In this document: positions 23,521 through 31,769 of the stretch, in pieces
Layout of the letters: every line of letters starts with the position of its first letter
Numbering within the stretch: position 1 is the stretch's first letter
Origin: Planotetraspora sp. A-T 1434
GTDB taxonomy: Bacteria; Actinomycetota; Actinomycetes; Streptosporangiales; Streptosporangiaceae
Direction: 5' to 3'
Length of the DNA stretch: 33,447 bases
Assembly (NCBI RefSeq): GCF_025420585.1
Contig: NZ_JAOEGB010000045.1
Coordinates: 1 to 33,447 of the forward strand
The notes under the pieces: generated by a model
Told to the model about the DNA's origin: nothing
Databases searched by the model: none
What the model saw: only the letters and a program-made list of their open reading frames with translations
Translations under genes and position numbers: made by a program

Positions 23521-25283
23521 CGGCGGGGCAGGATCCAGATCGGGTTGCTGTAGAACCACAGGTCCTTCCAGGGGTCGGCGTCGCCGAAGACGTCGATCTG
23601 GGGCCCGTGGGGGTCGACCCCGGCGCCGAGCAGGCCCGGGGCGCCGCGGTTGCCGTCGGTGCCGCGAAGCCGTACGTACACGGGACGGTCGACGGCGCCC
23701 ACGTTGTAGGTGAACGTGACGGTTCCGTTGTTCTTGCCGACCTCGAAGGACTGGACGACCTTGGTGGCGGGCGTCGTGAACACGTCCTTGTCCGACGCCG
23801 GGCCGGTGACGTCGCCCTGGATGACGTCGACCCGCGCGAGGGCCGGCACGAACTGCGCCCAGTTGGGCCGGTTGGCCAGCGTGATCTCGATGGACACCTC
23901 GACCTGGGCGCCCTGGCGGACGTACAGCGTGCCGCCGAGGGTCACGCCGCGCCGGTCCGACGTGCGGGCGCGGACCACCAGGCCGTTGATGAGCCCGCCG
24001 TGGTCGACCCAGATCCGGCCCTGCCGGATGCCCTCCATCACGGCGCCGTAGGAGAATCCCCTGGCCCCGACGTGGGTGCGGCTGTAGAAGCCCGGCCAGA
24101 AGTCGCCGTTGCTCAGGTTGGGGACGCCCTTGTAGATGGGGTCGTTGTACCGGCCGTTGGCGTTGAAGTCGCTGTTCGGCCCCCGGTCACTGGCGTCGCC
24201 GTACACCGTGTGGGAGTCGGAGTTGGCGGTGATCCACCAGGTCTTGCCCTCGGCCAGGAGGCTGTCCCACAGGCCGCCGACGGTCGCGGTCATCCAGTCG
24301 AAGCCGCCGAAGGTCTTGTAGCTCTCCGCCGGGTAGCCCGGGAAAGAGTCGGCGCTGGGGCTGTTGTCGTAGAAGCCGCGCCCGGAGCCGCCGCCGTTCG
24401 GCTTGGGGATGCCGGCGGCCTGGTGGCCGGGCGCGCCCTCCATGCCGACCGCGATGGACGGCTGAGCGTCCCGCCAGCCGCGGATCTCGTGGGGCGAGTC
24501 GATGCCCTTGCGGGCCGGGTGGTTGGCGAGGAACAGCGCGTCGTCGACGCGGCGCTGCTTGACGGCATCGGCCAGGAAGTTCAGGCCGGCGATGGCGAGG
24601 GCCTCGTTCTGCGGGGTGCTGGCCGTGGCGTTCTTGACCGCGCCGTCGAAGGCGTTCTCGAACTCCTTGAGCGTGGCCACCTCGTTCCGGCCGGGGGCGA
24701 CGAAGACCGTGCCGTGCTCGGCGGCGGGGATGTTCCACTCCAGCCCCTGGAAGACCAGGGTGTCCTTGACCGCCTGCCGGGCCGCCACGATGTCCGGGTT
24801 GACCTTGTCCACGCCGATCTTGGCGTGCGCAACGCTGCCGTGGTCGGTGATGACCATCCAGTCCAGCCCGTACGCGTTGGCGTGCTGGACGTGGTCGATG
24901 ACCCGGTACATCCCGTCAGAGCTGTGCTGCGTGTGGATGTGGTGGTCGCCCGCGAGCCACAGGTAGCCGTCCCTCGGCTCGAAGCGGTCGAAGTCGTCAC
25001 CGCGGCCGGTCTCGGCGGCGGCCTGGCGGGGAGCGCCGAGCACCCCGGCGGCGGTCAGGCCCGCGCCCAGCAGTCCGGCGCGCCGGAACATCTGGCGCCG
25101 TGAAAGCTGCCCCGGCGAAAGCTCCGCGTCCGGCACCGACATGTCGACGACCGGCGCCATGTCCCCCTCGGTGAGCGCCTGGCCGTGCCCGTCGTCGTGG
25201 GAGTGGCCGTGGTCGTGGGAGTGGTCGTGGGAGTGGTCGTGGTCGTCAGAGTGGTCGTGCGGGTGTGCGTGCCCGTGGCTCAT
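23517..25283 (-). CDS. Tat-exported PHP-domain metallohydrolase with His-rich N-terminus
   Basis: A 588-residue protein. Residues 3-33 contain 14 His alternating with Asp and Ser. A twin-arginine signal follows (SRRQMFRRAGLLGAG, 61-75), with likely cleavage near QAAAE (90). The PHP domain has AGDHHIHTQHSSDG (His115, His117), VITDHGS (Asp147-His148), FLANHPAR and TANSDSHTVYGD, the CehA/McbA-like metal-site series. A C-terminal beta domain follows. It probably hydrolyses a phosphoester outside the cell. The His-rich tail lies before the Tat motif, so it would be removed or stay cytoplasmic. If translation began at Met42 (GAGGGGGAC just before it) the tail would be absent. It is first in the four-gene operon. 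Confidence 0.85.
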   Translation of the reverse strand: MSHGHAHPHDHSDDHDHSHDHSHDHGHSHDDGHGQALTEGDMAPVVDMSVPDAELSPGQLSRRQMFRRAGLLGAGLTAAGVLGAPRQAAAETGRGDDFDRFEPRDGYLWLAGDHHIHTQHSSDGMYRVIDHVQHANAYGLDWMVITDHGSVAHAKIGVDKVNPDIVAARQAVKDTLVFQGLEWNIPAAEHGTVFVAPGRNEVATLKEFENAFDGAVKNATASTPQNEALAIAGLNFLADAVKQRRVDDALFLANHPARKGIDSPHEIRGWRDAQPSIAVGMEGAPGHQAAGIPKPNGGGSGRGFYDNSPSADSFPGYPAESYKTFGGFDWMTATVGGLWDSLLAEGKTWWITANSDSHTVYGDASDRGPNSDFNANGRYNDPIYKGVPNLSNGDFWPGFYSRTHVGARGFSYGAVMEGIRQGRIWVDHGGLINGLVVRARTSDRRGVTLGGTLYVRQGAQVEVSIEITLANRPNWAQFVPALARVDVIQGDVTGPASDKDVFTTPATKVVQSFEVGKNNGTVTFTYNVGAVDRPVYVRLRGTDGNRGAPGLLGAGVDPHGPQIDVFGDADPWKDLWFYSNPIWILPRR

Positions 25284-25380
25284 GCTGTGTGTGCCCCTTC
25301 AACTCCGCCGGAGAATCTTGCTCCGGCTACGTAGGCACCTTGGCGAGCCTTGCTGAATGAGGCGTGAACGCTCGAAGCCG

Positions 25381-25402
25381 CGTAAGGGTCCGGACCCTTA
25401 CG
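25381..25402. promoter_or_regulatory. perfect 22-bp palindrome in a divergent promoter region
   Basis: The left half CGTAAGGGTCC (25381-25391) is mirrored exactly in 25392-25402. Flanking AGCC/GGCT can extend it with a 2-nt bulge. It lies about 100 bp upstream of both the PHP gene (minus) and DUF2243 (plus), as expected for an operator; a cruciform or terminator cannot be excluded. I know no regulator with this exact site. Confidence 0.6.
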
Positions 25403-25502
25403 GCTCACGCCGAGCCGACCGTTGGGGCGGAACACTACGGCTTATGTCCGCCCAGTCGCTGTCGGTAGTTAACGCACCGCGGCAGGAGGGTAGCTCGGTG
25501 TC

Positions 25503-25937
25503 ATGGCATCGACACGCTCCGCAGGCTTGGTGCTGGGTCTCGGGATCGGAGGGTTCGTCGACGGGATCCTGCTGCACCAGCTGCTGGGGTGGCATCACAT
25601 GCTCAGCGGCTGGTTTCCGCGCGACGAGCGGATCAACATGATCGGTGACGGTCTGTTCCACGCGGGCTGTCTGGTCCTTGTGCTCGCCGGCGTCGTGCTG
25701 CTGGCCCGCACCCATCCGGGCCGGGGCCGCGAGCTGGCCGGCTGGATGATCGTGGGCTGGGGGGCGTTCAATCTCGCCGAGGGTCTGGTGGACCACGAGA
25801 TCCTCGGCGTCCACCACGTCCGGCACGGGGCGCACCAGCTCGCCTACGATCTCTCCTTTCTCGCCTTCGGCGCCGTGCTCGTGGCGCTCGGTCTCCTGGT
25901 GGCTCAGGTCCCGATTCGGCGGACTTCCTCTGGATGA
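25503..25937 (+). CDS. DUF2243 membrane protein
   Basis: A 144-residue protein with four predicted helices and the DUF2243 pattern: GLGIGGFVDGILLHQLLGWHHM, a DGLFHAG motif, GWGAFNLAEGLVDHEILGVHHVRHG, and a last hydrophobic helix. The many membrane-embedded His and Asp suggest metal or heme binding, but no function is established. GGAGGG lies 12 nt before ATG 25503. It is divergent from the PHP operon across the palindrome. Confidence 0.9.
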   Translation: MASTRSAGLVLGLGIGGFVDGILLHQLLGWHHMLSGWFPRDERINMIGDGLFHAGCLVLVLAGVVLLARTHPGRGRELAGWMIVGWGAFNLAEGLVDHEILGVHHVRHGAHQLAYDLSFLAFGAVLVALGLLVAQVPIRRTSSG

Positions 25938-26292
25938 TGACGGCGTGTCGCTCACTAACCGTAAAATTCTGGAATCCGGGGCCGGACATATCGGACAGTA
26001 AATCGCCCTTGTGAGGACATAACCGGACCAAAGTATATAGACAGCCGGTGATTTCGCCGTCACGCTGCGTATGGTCCTTAGAATGCCGCTCGATTCCATT
26101 GCGTACACGGTGCGTCACCTGTGACCATGAAATGGAAGGTCCGGAATCCCCTCCTGCCGGGTCAGCGCGATGGCGCCGCTGGGATTCCCACGGCCCGTGG
26201 CAGACCCCAATGGAAAAGGGATTCCTGTACGGGCCTTTTATCATATTCACGGTCCAAAGCCGCGAATAGCACATATTGGGAGGGGGCCCACA
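25938..26292. other. leader region with repeated GGAATCC/GGGATTCC motifs
   Basis: There is no convincing gene here. GGAATCC occurs at 25971, GGAATCCC at 26143, and GGGATTCC at 26181 and 26218. The 26143 copy can pair perfectly over 8 nt with either of the last two, giving mutually exclusive stems. TGGGATTCCCA (26180-26190) is itself palindromic. The stretch is less GC-rich than its surroundings, as expected for a promoter and leader of the next small gene. Confidence 0.45.
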
Positions 26293-26481
26293 ATGACTGC
26301 TATTCGGCCCCGCGAAAGCGGGGAACGCCGTCGCGAGGAGCGGATTCACGACCCGGAGTTCGGCTCGTGGATAGGAGAGGTGGCGAGGACGGTCCGGGAA
26401 GTGGTCGACAGCACACCCCGGACCATCCGCCTCTGCATCCTGATCGCGGTTGCCGCCGCGTCATGGGCATACCTCAAGTAA
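26293..26481 (+). CDS. small single-pass membrane peptide, unknown
   Basis: A 62-residue protein: a charged head (MTAIRPRESGERRREERIHD), a helical middle (SWIGEVARTVREVVDSTPRT), and one C-terminal hydrophobic segment (IRLCILIAVAAASWAYL). A strong ribosome site, GGGAGGGGG, stands upstream of ATG 26293. The frame is open further upstream but without similarity. It resembles short membrane peptides common in Streptosporangiaceae as I recall them, without known role. A structured convergent gap follows. Confidence 0.65.
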   Translation: MTAIRPRESGERRREERIHDPEFGSWIGEVARTVREVVDSTPRTIRLCILIAVAAASWAYLK

Positions 26482-26498
26482 CGATGGTGACGCACCTG

Positions 26499-26619
26499 TG
26501 GTCGCGGGCCCCAGGTTAAGCCGGACGGACGGCCCCGGCGGCCCGATTTACGAGATCGGGACGATAATCAGGGCCAACGTCAACGCTTGACCGTTAGGCA
26601 GGTCTGGAGCCCGCGACCA
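26499..26619. terminator. structured element filling a convergent gap
   Basis: Arms at 26499-26514 and 26604-26619 are inverted repeats matching at 15 of 16 positions. They enclose three smaller hairpins: GCCGG/CCGGC (26520-26539), CCCGAT/ATCGGG (26542-26560) and AACGTCAA/TTGACCGTT with one bulge (26576-26595). The element begins 17 nt after the small gene's stop and ends 7 nt before the stop of the facing gene, so a bidirectional terminator is the simplest reading. No clear target-site duplication flanks it. Confidence 0.5.
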
Positions 26620-26626
26620 GGCGCGG

Positions 26627-28516
26627 CTAGCGCGCGAGCATGAACTCGCCGACCTTCAGGGCGCGCTCGACGATGCGGACGTCGCCGACCCAGCCGTGCA
26701 GGACCTGGTCCAGCTTCCCGCCGTACTCATAGCCCCCGAGGAGCCACTGCATCCCGGCCGTGGACAGGCCGACCGCCTTGGTGGAGGGGTTGCGCGCGAC
26801 CGGGCAGCCGTCGACGTACATGGTGGTGTGGTTTCCGTCGTTCACCACGGCCACGTGCCACCACGTGCCGTGTGTCAGGTCGTGGCCCCAGTTCGTGACC
26901 GGACCGTCCTGGTTCAGCGGGTAGACGGCCCACTGCAGTCCCGGGCCGTCCGACAGGCTGAGGGTGACGACCGGCTCGTCCGGGTCGCCCTGCGTCTTCC
27001 CCGCCTCACGGCTCATGCCCCACCGGCTGAGCAGGGCGGCCCACTGGTTCTGACCCGGATCCCAGTCATCGGGAATCTTGAAGAACGCCTCGACGGTGTA
27101 GCCGGACTCGAACGTGGCGGTGTTCAGCGGCGCGCCGGAGGCGGTCTGGAGGTAGGCGCCGCGAAGCGGCGACTTGTTGCCCCCGAAGTACAGGCTGCCG
27201 TGGCCGGGCTGGTCGGGGTGGTGTTCGGACGACCATTTGAGCACGTCGGCCGGGCTGCCGGGGACCGTGACCTTGGTCAGGTCGTTGCCGTGGCCCGACA
27301 GGTCCTTCACCTGGTCCGAGTCGCCGACCGGCGCCCCATCCCGACCGGAGCCGTCGAACCGCCAGTAGGCCACCGTGCCGGGGACCAGCATCTGGGCCGC
27401 CGGCCTGGCGGACCGTGGGGGAACCGGATCGAACCCGGAGAACCGGTCCTCGAAGTCGATCGCCACGGAGAAGTAGTCCTGCGACCCGGTCCGCTCGATC
27501 TCCTGGCGCTCCAGGACGTTCAGCTCGCCGGCGCTCTTGCCGAGGAGCCATGGCGAGATGGTCTCGACGTCGATGGTGTTCCTGGCCAGGTCGAACCGGT
27601 AGAGCCGGATCATGCCCGAGCCGCCGTAGTAGCGGTCCTGGTAGTTGGTGATGTGCACGTGGACGTCGTGGCCCGCGTTGTTCTTCTTGGTGGTCCGCGC
27701 GGGCGGCCAGTAGTGCCCGTTGAGGGTCAGGAAGATCTGGTCGTTCCCCGCGACCAGCTCGTTCCACACGCGGGCGCCGAAGTCGGAGAACTGTGCCTCG
27801 TCTCCGTAGTGCTCGACGTAGACGAGCTCGTGGATCGTCAGGATGACCGGCGTCTTCGGATGCCGCCTGATGACGTCGTTCGCCCAGGCGATGCCCTTCG
27901 CCGACGGCCGCCAGTCGAGGGCCAGCAGCAACCAGTCACGTCCGGCGGCGTGGAACATGTGGTAGCTGTTGTAGCCGTCCGGGGAGGCCCCCTTGAAGGT
28001 CTGCGACCGCCGGAAGCGCTGCGGGCCGAAGACGTCCAGATAGGGCGTGGGGCCGCGCTGGTCGTCGGTCGAGGAGTCGATGTCGTGGTTGCCGGCCAGC
28101 ACGCTGTACGGCACGCGCCGCCGGTCCAGGATCTCGAAGGACTTCCCGATCGCCTCCAGCTCGTTCTTCTGGCCGTTCTGCACGAGGTCGCCCAGATGGG
28201 CCATGAAGACGATGTTCTCGTCGCGGGCGTTGTCGAGCAGATACCGGAACGACGCCTCGACCGGCTCCGGGTTGATGCTCGCGCCGTCGAAGAGGTACTG
28301 GGTGTCCGGCATCACCACGAGCGTGAACCTCGGGTTCTCCGTGTCCGGACGCCAGGACGATCCCGATTGTGAATCCTGGCCGGGCGTCGCGGCGGAGGCC
28401 GCCGTCGTGCCCGTCATGCTCAGTGCGGCGGCGCCGAGCCCGGCCAATCCCGTGGTGCGCAGGAAGGAACGGCGGCTGGAGGCCGCCTCCCCGCCGGGCT
28501 GCTGGTCGCTATCCAT
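26627..28516 (-). CDS. Tat-exported metallophosphoesterase with LamG-like C-terminus
   Basis: A 629-residue secreted protein. The Tat signal is SSRRSFLRTTGLAGLG (13-28), with likely cleavage near ASAA (43). The calcineurin-like phosphoesterase domain (about 63-375) has PDTQ (Asp71), GDLVQNG (Asp110), GNHD (143-145), TIHE (His229) and NGHYW (His268), so metal ligands appear complete. Residues about 385-625 form a LamG/concanavalin-like beta domain (YWRFDGSG, YTVEAFFKIP, HVAVVNDGNHTTMYVDG, WVGDVRIVERAL), likely for glycan binding. It probably hydrolyses phosphoesters outside the cell; the substrate is unknown. GGGGAG lies just before the ATG. The 256-bp divergent gap to the catalase gene holds both promoters. 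Confidence 0.88.
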   Translation of the reverse strand: MDSDQQPGGEAASSRRSFLRTTGLAGLGAAALSMTGTTAASAATPGQDSQSGSSWRPDTENPRFTLVVMPDTQYLFDGASINPEPVEASFRYLLDNARDENIVFMAHLGDLVQNGQKNELEAIGKSFEILDRRRVPYSVLAGNHDIDSSTDDQRGPTPYLDVFGPQRFRRSQTFKGASPDGYNSYHMFHAAGRDWLLLALDWRPSAKGIAWANDVIRRHPKTPVILTIHELVYVEHYGDEAQFSDFGARVWNELVAGNDQIFLTLNGHYWPPARTTKKNNAGHDVHVHITNYQDRYYGGSGMIRLYRFDLARNTIDVETISPWLLGKSAGELNVLERQEIERTGSQDYFSVAIDFEDRFSGFDPVPPRSARPAAQMLVPGTVAYWRFDGSGRDGAPVGDSDQVKDLSGHGNDLTKVTVPGSPADVLKWSSEHHPDQPGHGSLYFGGNKSPLRGAYLQTASGAPLNTATFESGYTVEAFFKIPDDWDPGQNQWAALLSRWGMSREAGKTQGDPDEPVVTLSLSDGPGLQWAVYPLNQDGPVTNWGHDLTHGTWWHVAVVNDGNHTTMYVDGCPVARNPSTKAVGLSTAGMQWLLGGYEYGGKLDQVLHGWVGDVRIVERALKVGEFMLAR

Positions 28517-28772
28517 TTCTCCCCAATCCTTTAATACTGTCGCTTTGGTCCCTTTTGTCGCGATAGCACGTCAAGGTATAGGGAGCCCCGGTAGCGTTCG
28601 GCGCATCACTCCTCAACACGGCTGAAACAGGACATGAACACCCAGGGTTGTGCGCACGAGAGCGCCGGCCGTACGGCATGAGCGTTGCGGCTTTGCCATC
28701 CGGGACGATTGGGCGTTGCAGGTCTGGAAATGGCCAAAGGTAGACAAACTGCTACGCCTGGGGGTGACCCAG

Positions 28773-30878
28773 ATGACTGACAAATATCGGCAACTCAATC
28801 CGCAGCGCCTCGACCCGACGGACGCTCCGTACGCCACCGACCAGGGCATCCGCATCGGCGAGACCGACAACTCGCTGCGTGCGGGCGAGCGCGGCCCAAC
28901 GTTGATGGAGGACTTCCACTTCCGCGAGAAGCTCACCCACTTCGACCATGAGCGCATCCCGGAACGCGTGGTCCACGCCCGGGGGTCTGGAGCGTACGGA
29001 CACTTCAAGGTCTACGAGTCGCTCGCGCAGTACACGACGGCGGAGTTCCTGTGCGACCCGACCCTGGAGACCTCGGTGTTCGTCCGGTTCTCGACCGTCG
29101 CGGGCTCGCGCGGCTCGGCCGACACGGTCCGTGACGTGCGCGGGTTCGCCACAAAGTTCTATACCCGGCAGGGCAACTTCGACCTGGTCGGCAACAACAT
29201 CCCGGTCTTCTTCATCCAGGACGGGATCAAGTTCCCCGACTTCGTCCATGCCGTGAAGCCCGAACCGCCCAGCGAGATGCCACAGGCGTCGTCGGCCCAC
29301 GACACGCTGTGGGATTTCGTCGGGCTCCAGCCGGAGATCACTCACATGATCATGTGGCTGATGTCCGACCGGGCGCTGCCGCGCAGCTACCGCATGATGC
29401 AGGGGTTCGGCGTGCACACCTTCCGGCTGGTCAACGCCGAGGGCCGGTCGACGTTCGTGAAGTTCCACTGGAAGCCCGTGCTGGGCGTTCACTCGCTCGT
29501 GTGGGACGAGACTCAGAAGATCGCCGGGAAGGATCCCGACTTCAACCGCCGCGACCTCTGGGAGGCGATCGAAGCCGGCGACTTCCCGGAGTACGAGCTG
29601 GGCCTCCAGCTGATCGCCGAGGAGGACGAGGCGGCCTTCGACTTCGACCTGCTCGATCCCACCAAGATCGTTCCGGAGGAGCGGGTGCCCGTGCGGCCGG
29701 TCGGCCGGATGGTCCTCGACCGCAACCCGGACAACTTCTTCGCCGAGACCGAGCAGGTCGCCTTCTGCGTGGGCAACCTCGTGCCCGGCATCGACGTCAC
29801 CAACGACCCGCTGCTGCAGGCGCGGATGTTCTCCTACCTGGACACGCAGCTCATCAGGCTCGGCGGGCCGAACTTCACGCGGCTCCCGGTCAACCGGCCG
29901 GTCACCGAGGTCCGCAACGACCACCGCGACGGCTACCACCAATCGGTCATCCCGCGCGGCACGGCCAGCTACCACCCGAACACACTGTCGGGCGGCTGTC
30001 CGGCCCTGTCGAACGGGCTGTCGGACGGGCTGACCTACACCCACTACCCGGAGCGGGTCGAGGGCGTGAAGACGCGCAGGCGCAGCGACAGCTTCTCCGA
30101 CCACTACAGCCAGGCGACCCTGTTCTGGAACAGCATGTCGGCGTGGGAGAAGAAGCACATCGTGGCGGCCTTCCGCTTCGAGCTCGGCAAGGTGACCTAC
30201 CGCCACATCCGTGAGCGGGTGATCGAGAACCTCAACCACGTCGACCACGCCATGGCCGTCGAGATCGCCGAGGGTATCGGCGTCGAGCCGCCCGCCAAGG
30301 AGGCGACCGAGAACCACGGCCGCAGCTCGCCCGCGCTCAGCCAGGCCAACCAGCCCTTCACGGGCGTGGCGACCCGCCGGATCGCCATCCTCGCCGCCGA
30401 CGGCGTGGCCGCCGGGCAGCTGGAGGCCGTGCGCGGTCCGCTGCGCGCCGCCGGGGCGGTCTGCGAGGTGCTCGGCCCGCGCGAGGGGGAGCTGGCGGGG
30501 CAGGACGGCCAGGCCGTGCCCGTGGACCACGCCCTCACGACCGTCGCGTCCGTGCTGTACGACGCGGTGGTCGTCCCGGGAGGCCCCGCGAGCGTGCACG
30601 CCCTGGCCCGGGACGGCTACGCCGTGCATTTCGTCGCCGAGGCGTTCAAGCACGGCAAGGCGGTGGGGGCCCTCGCCGAGGGGGTCACGCTGCTGGAGAC
30701 CGCCCTGAAGACGGAGCGGGTCGGCGTGCGGACGGCCGGATCCGGCGAGGGCACGGTGACCGACCAGGGGGTCGTCACCGACCTCCGCCCGGTGTCCGAG
30801 GAGTTCGTCGCCGCGTTCACCGCCGCCGTCGCCGCTCATCGGCACTGGGAGCGCGACGCCGACGCGGTCCCGGCCTGA
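28773..30878 (+). CDS. katE: large-subunit monofunctional catalase (HPII/KatE type)
   Basis: A 701-residue heme catalase that converts hydrogen peroxide to water and oxygen. Catalytic His68 ([11 protein letters not shown]), the distal Asn in [13 protein letters not shown] (141/142) and proximal Tyr355 with Arg351 ([14 protein letters not shown]) are all present. After about residue 560 a class I glutamine-amidotransferase/DJ-1-like domain follows ([24 protein letters not shown]), the hallmark of large clade 2 catalases. ATG 28773 has GGGGTGA upstream, in the loop of a CTGGG/CCCAG hairpin. The frame is open to 28650 without family similarity. It probably belongs to the stationary-phase or general-stress response. 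Confidence 0.96.
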   Translation: MTDKYRQLNPQRLDPTDAPYATDQGIRIGETDNSLRAGERGPTLMEDFHFREKLTHFDHERIPERVVHARGSGAYGHFKVYESLAQYTTAEFLCDPTLETSVFVRFSTVAGSRGSADTVRDVRGFATKFYTRQGNFDLVGNNIPVFFIQDGIKFPDFVHAVKPEPPSEMPQASSAHDTLWDFVGLQPEITHMIMWLMSDRALPRSYRMMQGFGVHTFRLVNAEGRSTFVKFHWKPVLGVHSLVWDETQKIAGKDPDFNRRDLWEAIEAGDFPEYELGLQLIAEEDEAAFDFDLLDPTKIVPEERVPVRPVGRMVLDRNPDNFFAETEQVAFCVGNLVPGIDVTNDPLLQARMFSYLDTQLIRLGGPNFTRLPVNRPVTEVRNDHRDGYHQSVIPRGTASYHPNTLSGGCPALSNGLSDGLTYTHYPERVEGVKTRRRSDSFSDHYSQATLFWNSMSAWEKKHIVAAFRFELGKVTYRHIRERVIENLNHVDHAMAVEIAEGIGVEPPAKEATENHGRSSPALSQANQPFTGVATRRIAILAADGVAAGQLEAVRGPLRAAGAVCEVLGPREGELAGQDGQAVPVDHALTTVASVLYDAVVVPGGPASVHALARDGYAVHFVAEAFKHGKAVGALAEGVTLLETALKTERVGVRTAGSGEGTVTDQGVVTDLRPVSEEFVAAFTAAVAAHRHWERDADAVPA

Positions 30879-30917
30879 CGAGGACCGGCCCGGCCGTACC
30901 GCTGAGCCCGTGATGAG

Positions 30918-30943
30918 CCCGGGTGAACCGTGCTGAACCCGGG
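30918..30943. terminator. hairpin between convergent katE and anti-sigma genes
   Basis: CCCGGGT (30918-30924) and ACCCGGG (30937-30943) are perfect arms around a 12-nt loop in the 104-bp convergent gap. It has no T-run, as is common for actinobacterial terminators. Confidence 0.45.
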
Positions 30944-30982
30944 GTGGGCGCGGCGGTCTACAGGGTCGTCTGCACGCTGGGT

Positions 30983-31417
30983 CTACACGTTTGTGCGCGC
31001 CGGGGCGGCCAGGCGGATGGACAGGCGGATCCGCGACCGGCCGGGCGACTGGTCGACGCTGACCGCGTCGCAGAGCCTGTTGATCAGCCACAGGCCGTAG
31101 CCCCGGTTGCCGCGGCCCGGGGGCTGGTCACGGGGCACGTCCGCCGGGCTGAGAAGACCGGCGTTGTCGACCACCTCGACCGCCACGGAGGCGTCGTCGC
31201 GCCAGATCGCCAGCGTGCCCACTCCGCCCCCGTGTTCCAGGACGTTGATGGCGGCCTCGTTCGCGGCGATGACCAGGTCGTCCAGGCGTGTGCCCGTCAG
31301 GCCCGCCTCGGCGGCGTAACGCTGGATGTGCTCGCGCAACGCGGCGAGGTCATCGGTGATCGGCCACTGCCGGTGAGTCGGCAACCCGTCCTCCTCGAGG
31401 CTCCTATTCAGGTCCAC
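30983..31417 (-). CDS. RsbW-like anti-sigma factor / HATPase kinase
   Basis: A 144-residue GHKL ATPase of the serine-kinase anti-sigma type. It has DDLVIAANEAAINVLEHGGG (N-box), VEVVDNAGLL (G1) and GRGNRGYGLWLINRLCD (G2). In partner switching such proteins hold a sigma factor and phosphorylate a STAS antagonist. GTG 31417 overlaps the end of the STAS gene by 14 bp; a TTG at 31384, preceded by GAGGAGG, is a serious alternative start. It is the third gene of the operon. No sigma factor gene is visible in the window. Confidence 0.87.
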   Translation of the reverse strand: MDLNRSLEEDGLPTHRQWPITDDLAALREHIQRYAAEAGLTGTRLDDLVIAANEAAINVLEHGGGVGTLAIWRDDASVAVEVVDNAGLLSPADVPRDQPPGRGNRGYGLWLINRLCDAVSVDQSPGRSRIRLSIRLAAPARTNV

Positions 31418-31769
31418 GTTTCGGCCCCAAAGCCTCCGCGACGCCTGGTTGCACCGCGAACGCGTGAATCAGCCCGGTCACCCGGAAGATCCGGGTGAGC
31501 CTGGCGTTGAGACCGGCGAGTGTGACGGATCCGCCGCGCTCCTGCAGAAGCTTACGGATCGCCAGCAGGATCCTGATGCCGGTCGAGTCGCAGAAATCCA
31601 AGCCGGCCATATCGAGGACGAGGCCGCCGTGCTCAGGGGCGAGCGCGGCCTGCAGGTCGTCGCGGAGTCGCTCGGCGTTGGAGAAGTCCAGTGACCCGTT
31701 GAGCGCCATGACAAGCACGTCGCCGGGAGGGTCGACGGGAACACGGGTGAGATGCACTGGGGCGGTCAC
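31404..31769 (-). CDS. STAS-domain anti-anti-sigma factor
   Basis: A 121-residue protein with the SpoIIAA/RsbV fold: MALNGSLDFSNAERLRDDL, GLVLDMAGLDFCDSTGIRILL with the phosphorylatable Ser in DSTGI, and VTLAGLNARLTRIFRVTG. Unphosphorylated, it would bind the anti-sigma ATPase and free the sigma factor. GTG 31769 has GAGGTG 6 nt upstream and overlaps the phosphatase stop as GTGA, so the two are translationally coupled. Confidence 0.92.
   Translation of the reverse strand: MTAPVHLTRVPVDPPGDVLVMALNGSLDFSNAERLRDDLQAALAPEHGGLVLDMAGLDFCDSTGIRILLAIRKLLQERGGSVTLAGLNARLTRIFRVTGLIHAFAVQPGVAEALGPKRGPE

Noticed and set aside
26499-26619. tRNA or insertion sequence at the cloverleaf-like element
   Set aside because: No anticodon-arm or T-loop signature, no CCA end, no transposase and no target duplication.
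28650-28772. N-terminal extension of the catalase
   Set aside because: The frame is open, but the extra residues resemble no catalase, and a good ribosome site precedes ATG 28773.
28752-31091. 779-codon open frame antisense to the catalase
   Set aside because: Same reason: a shadow of katE in high-GC DNA, without motifs or ribosome site.
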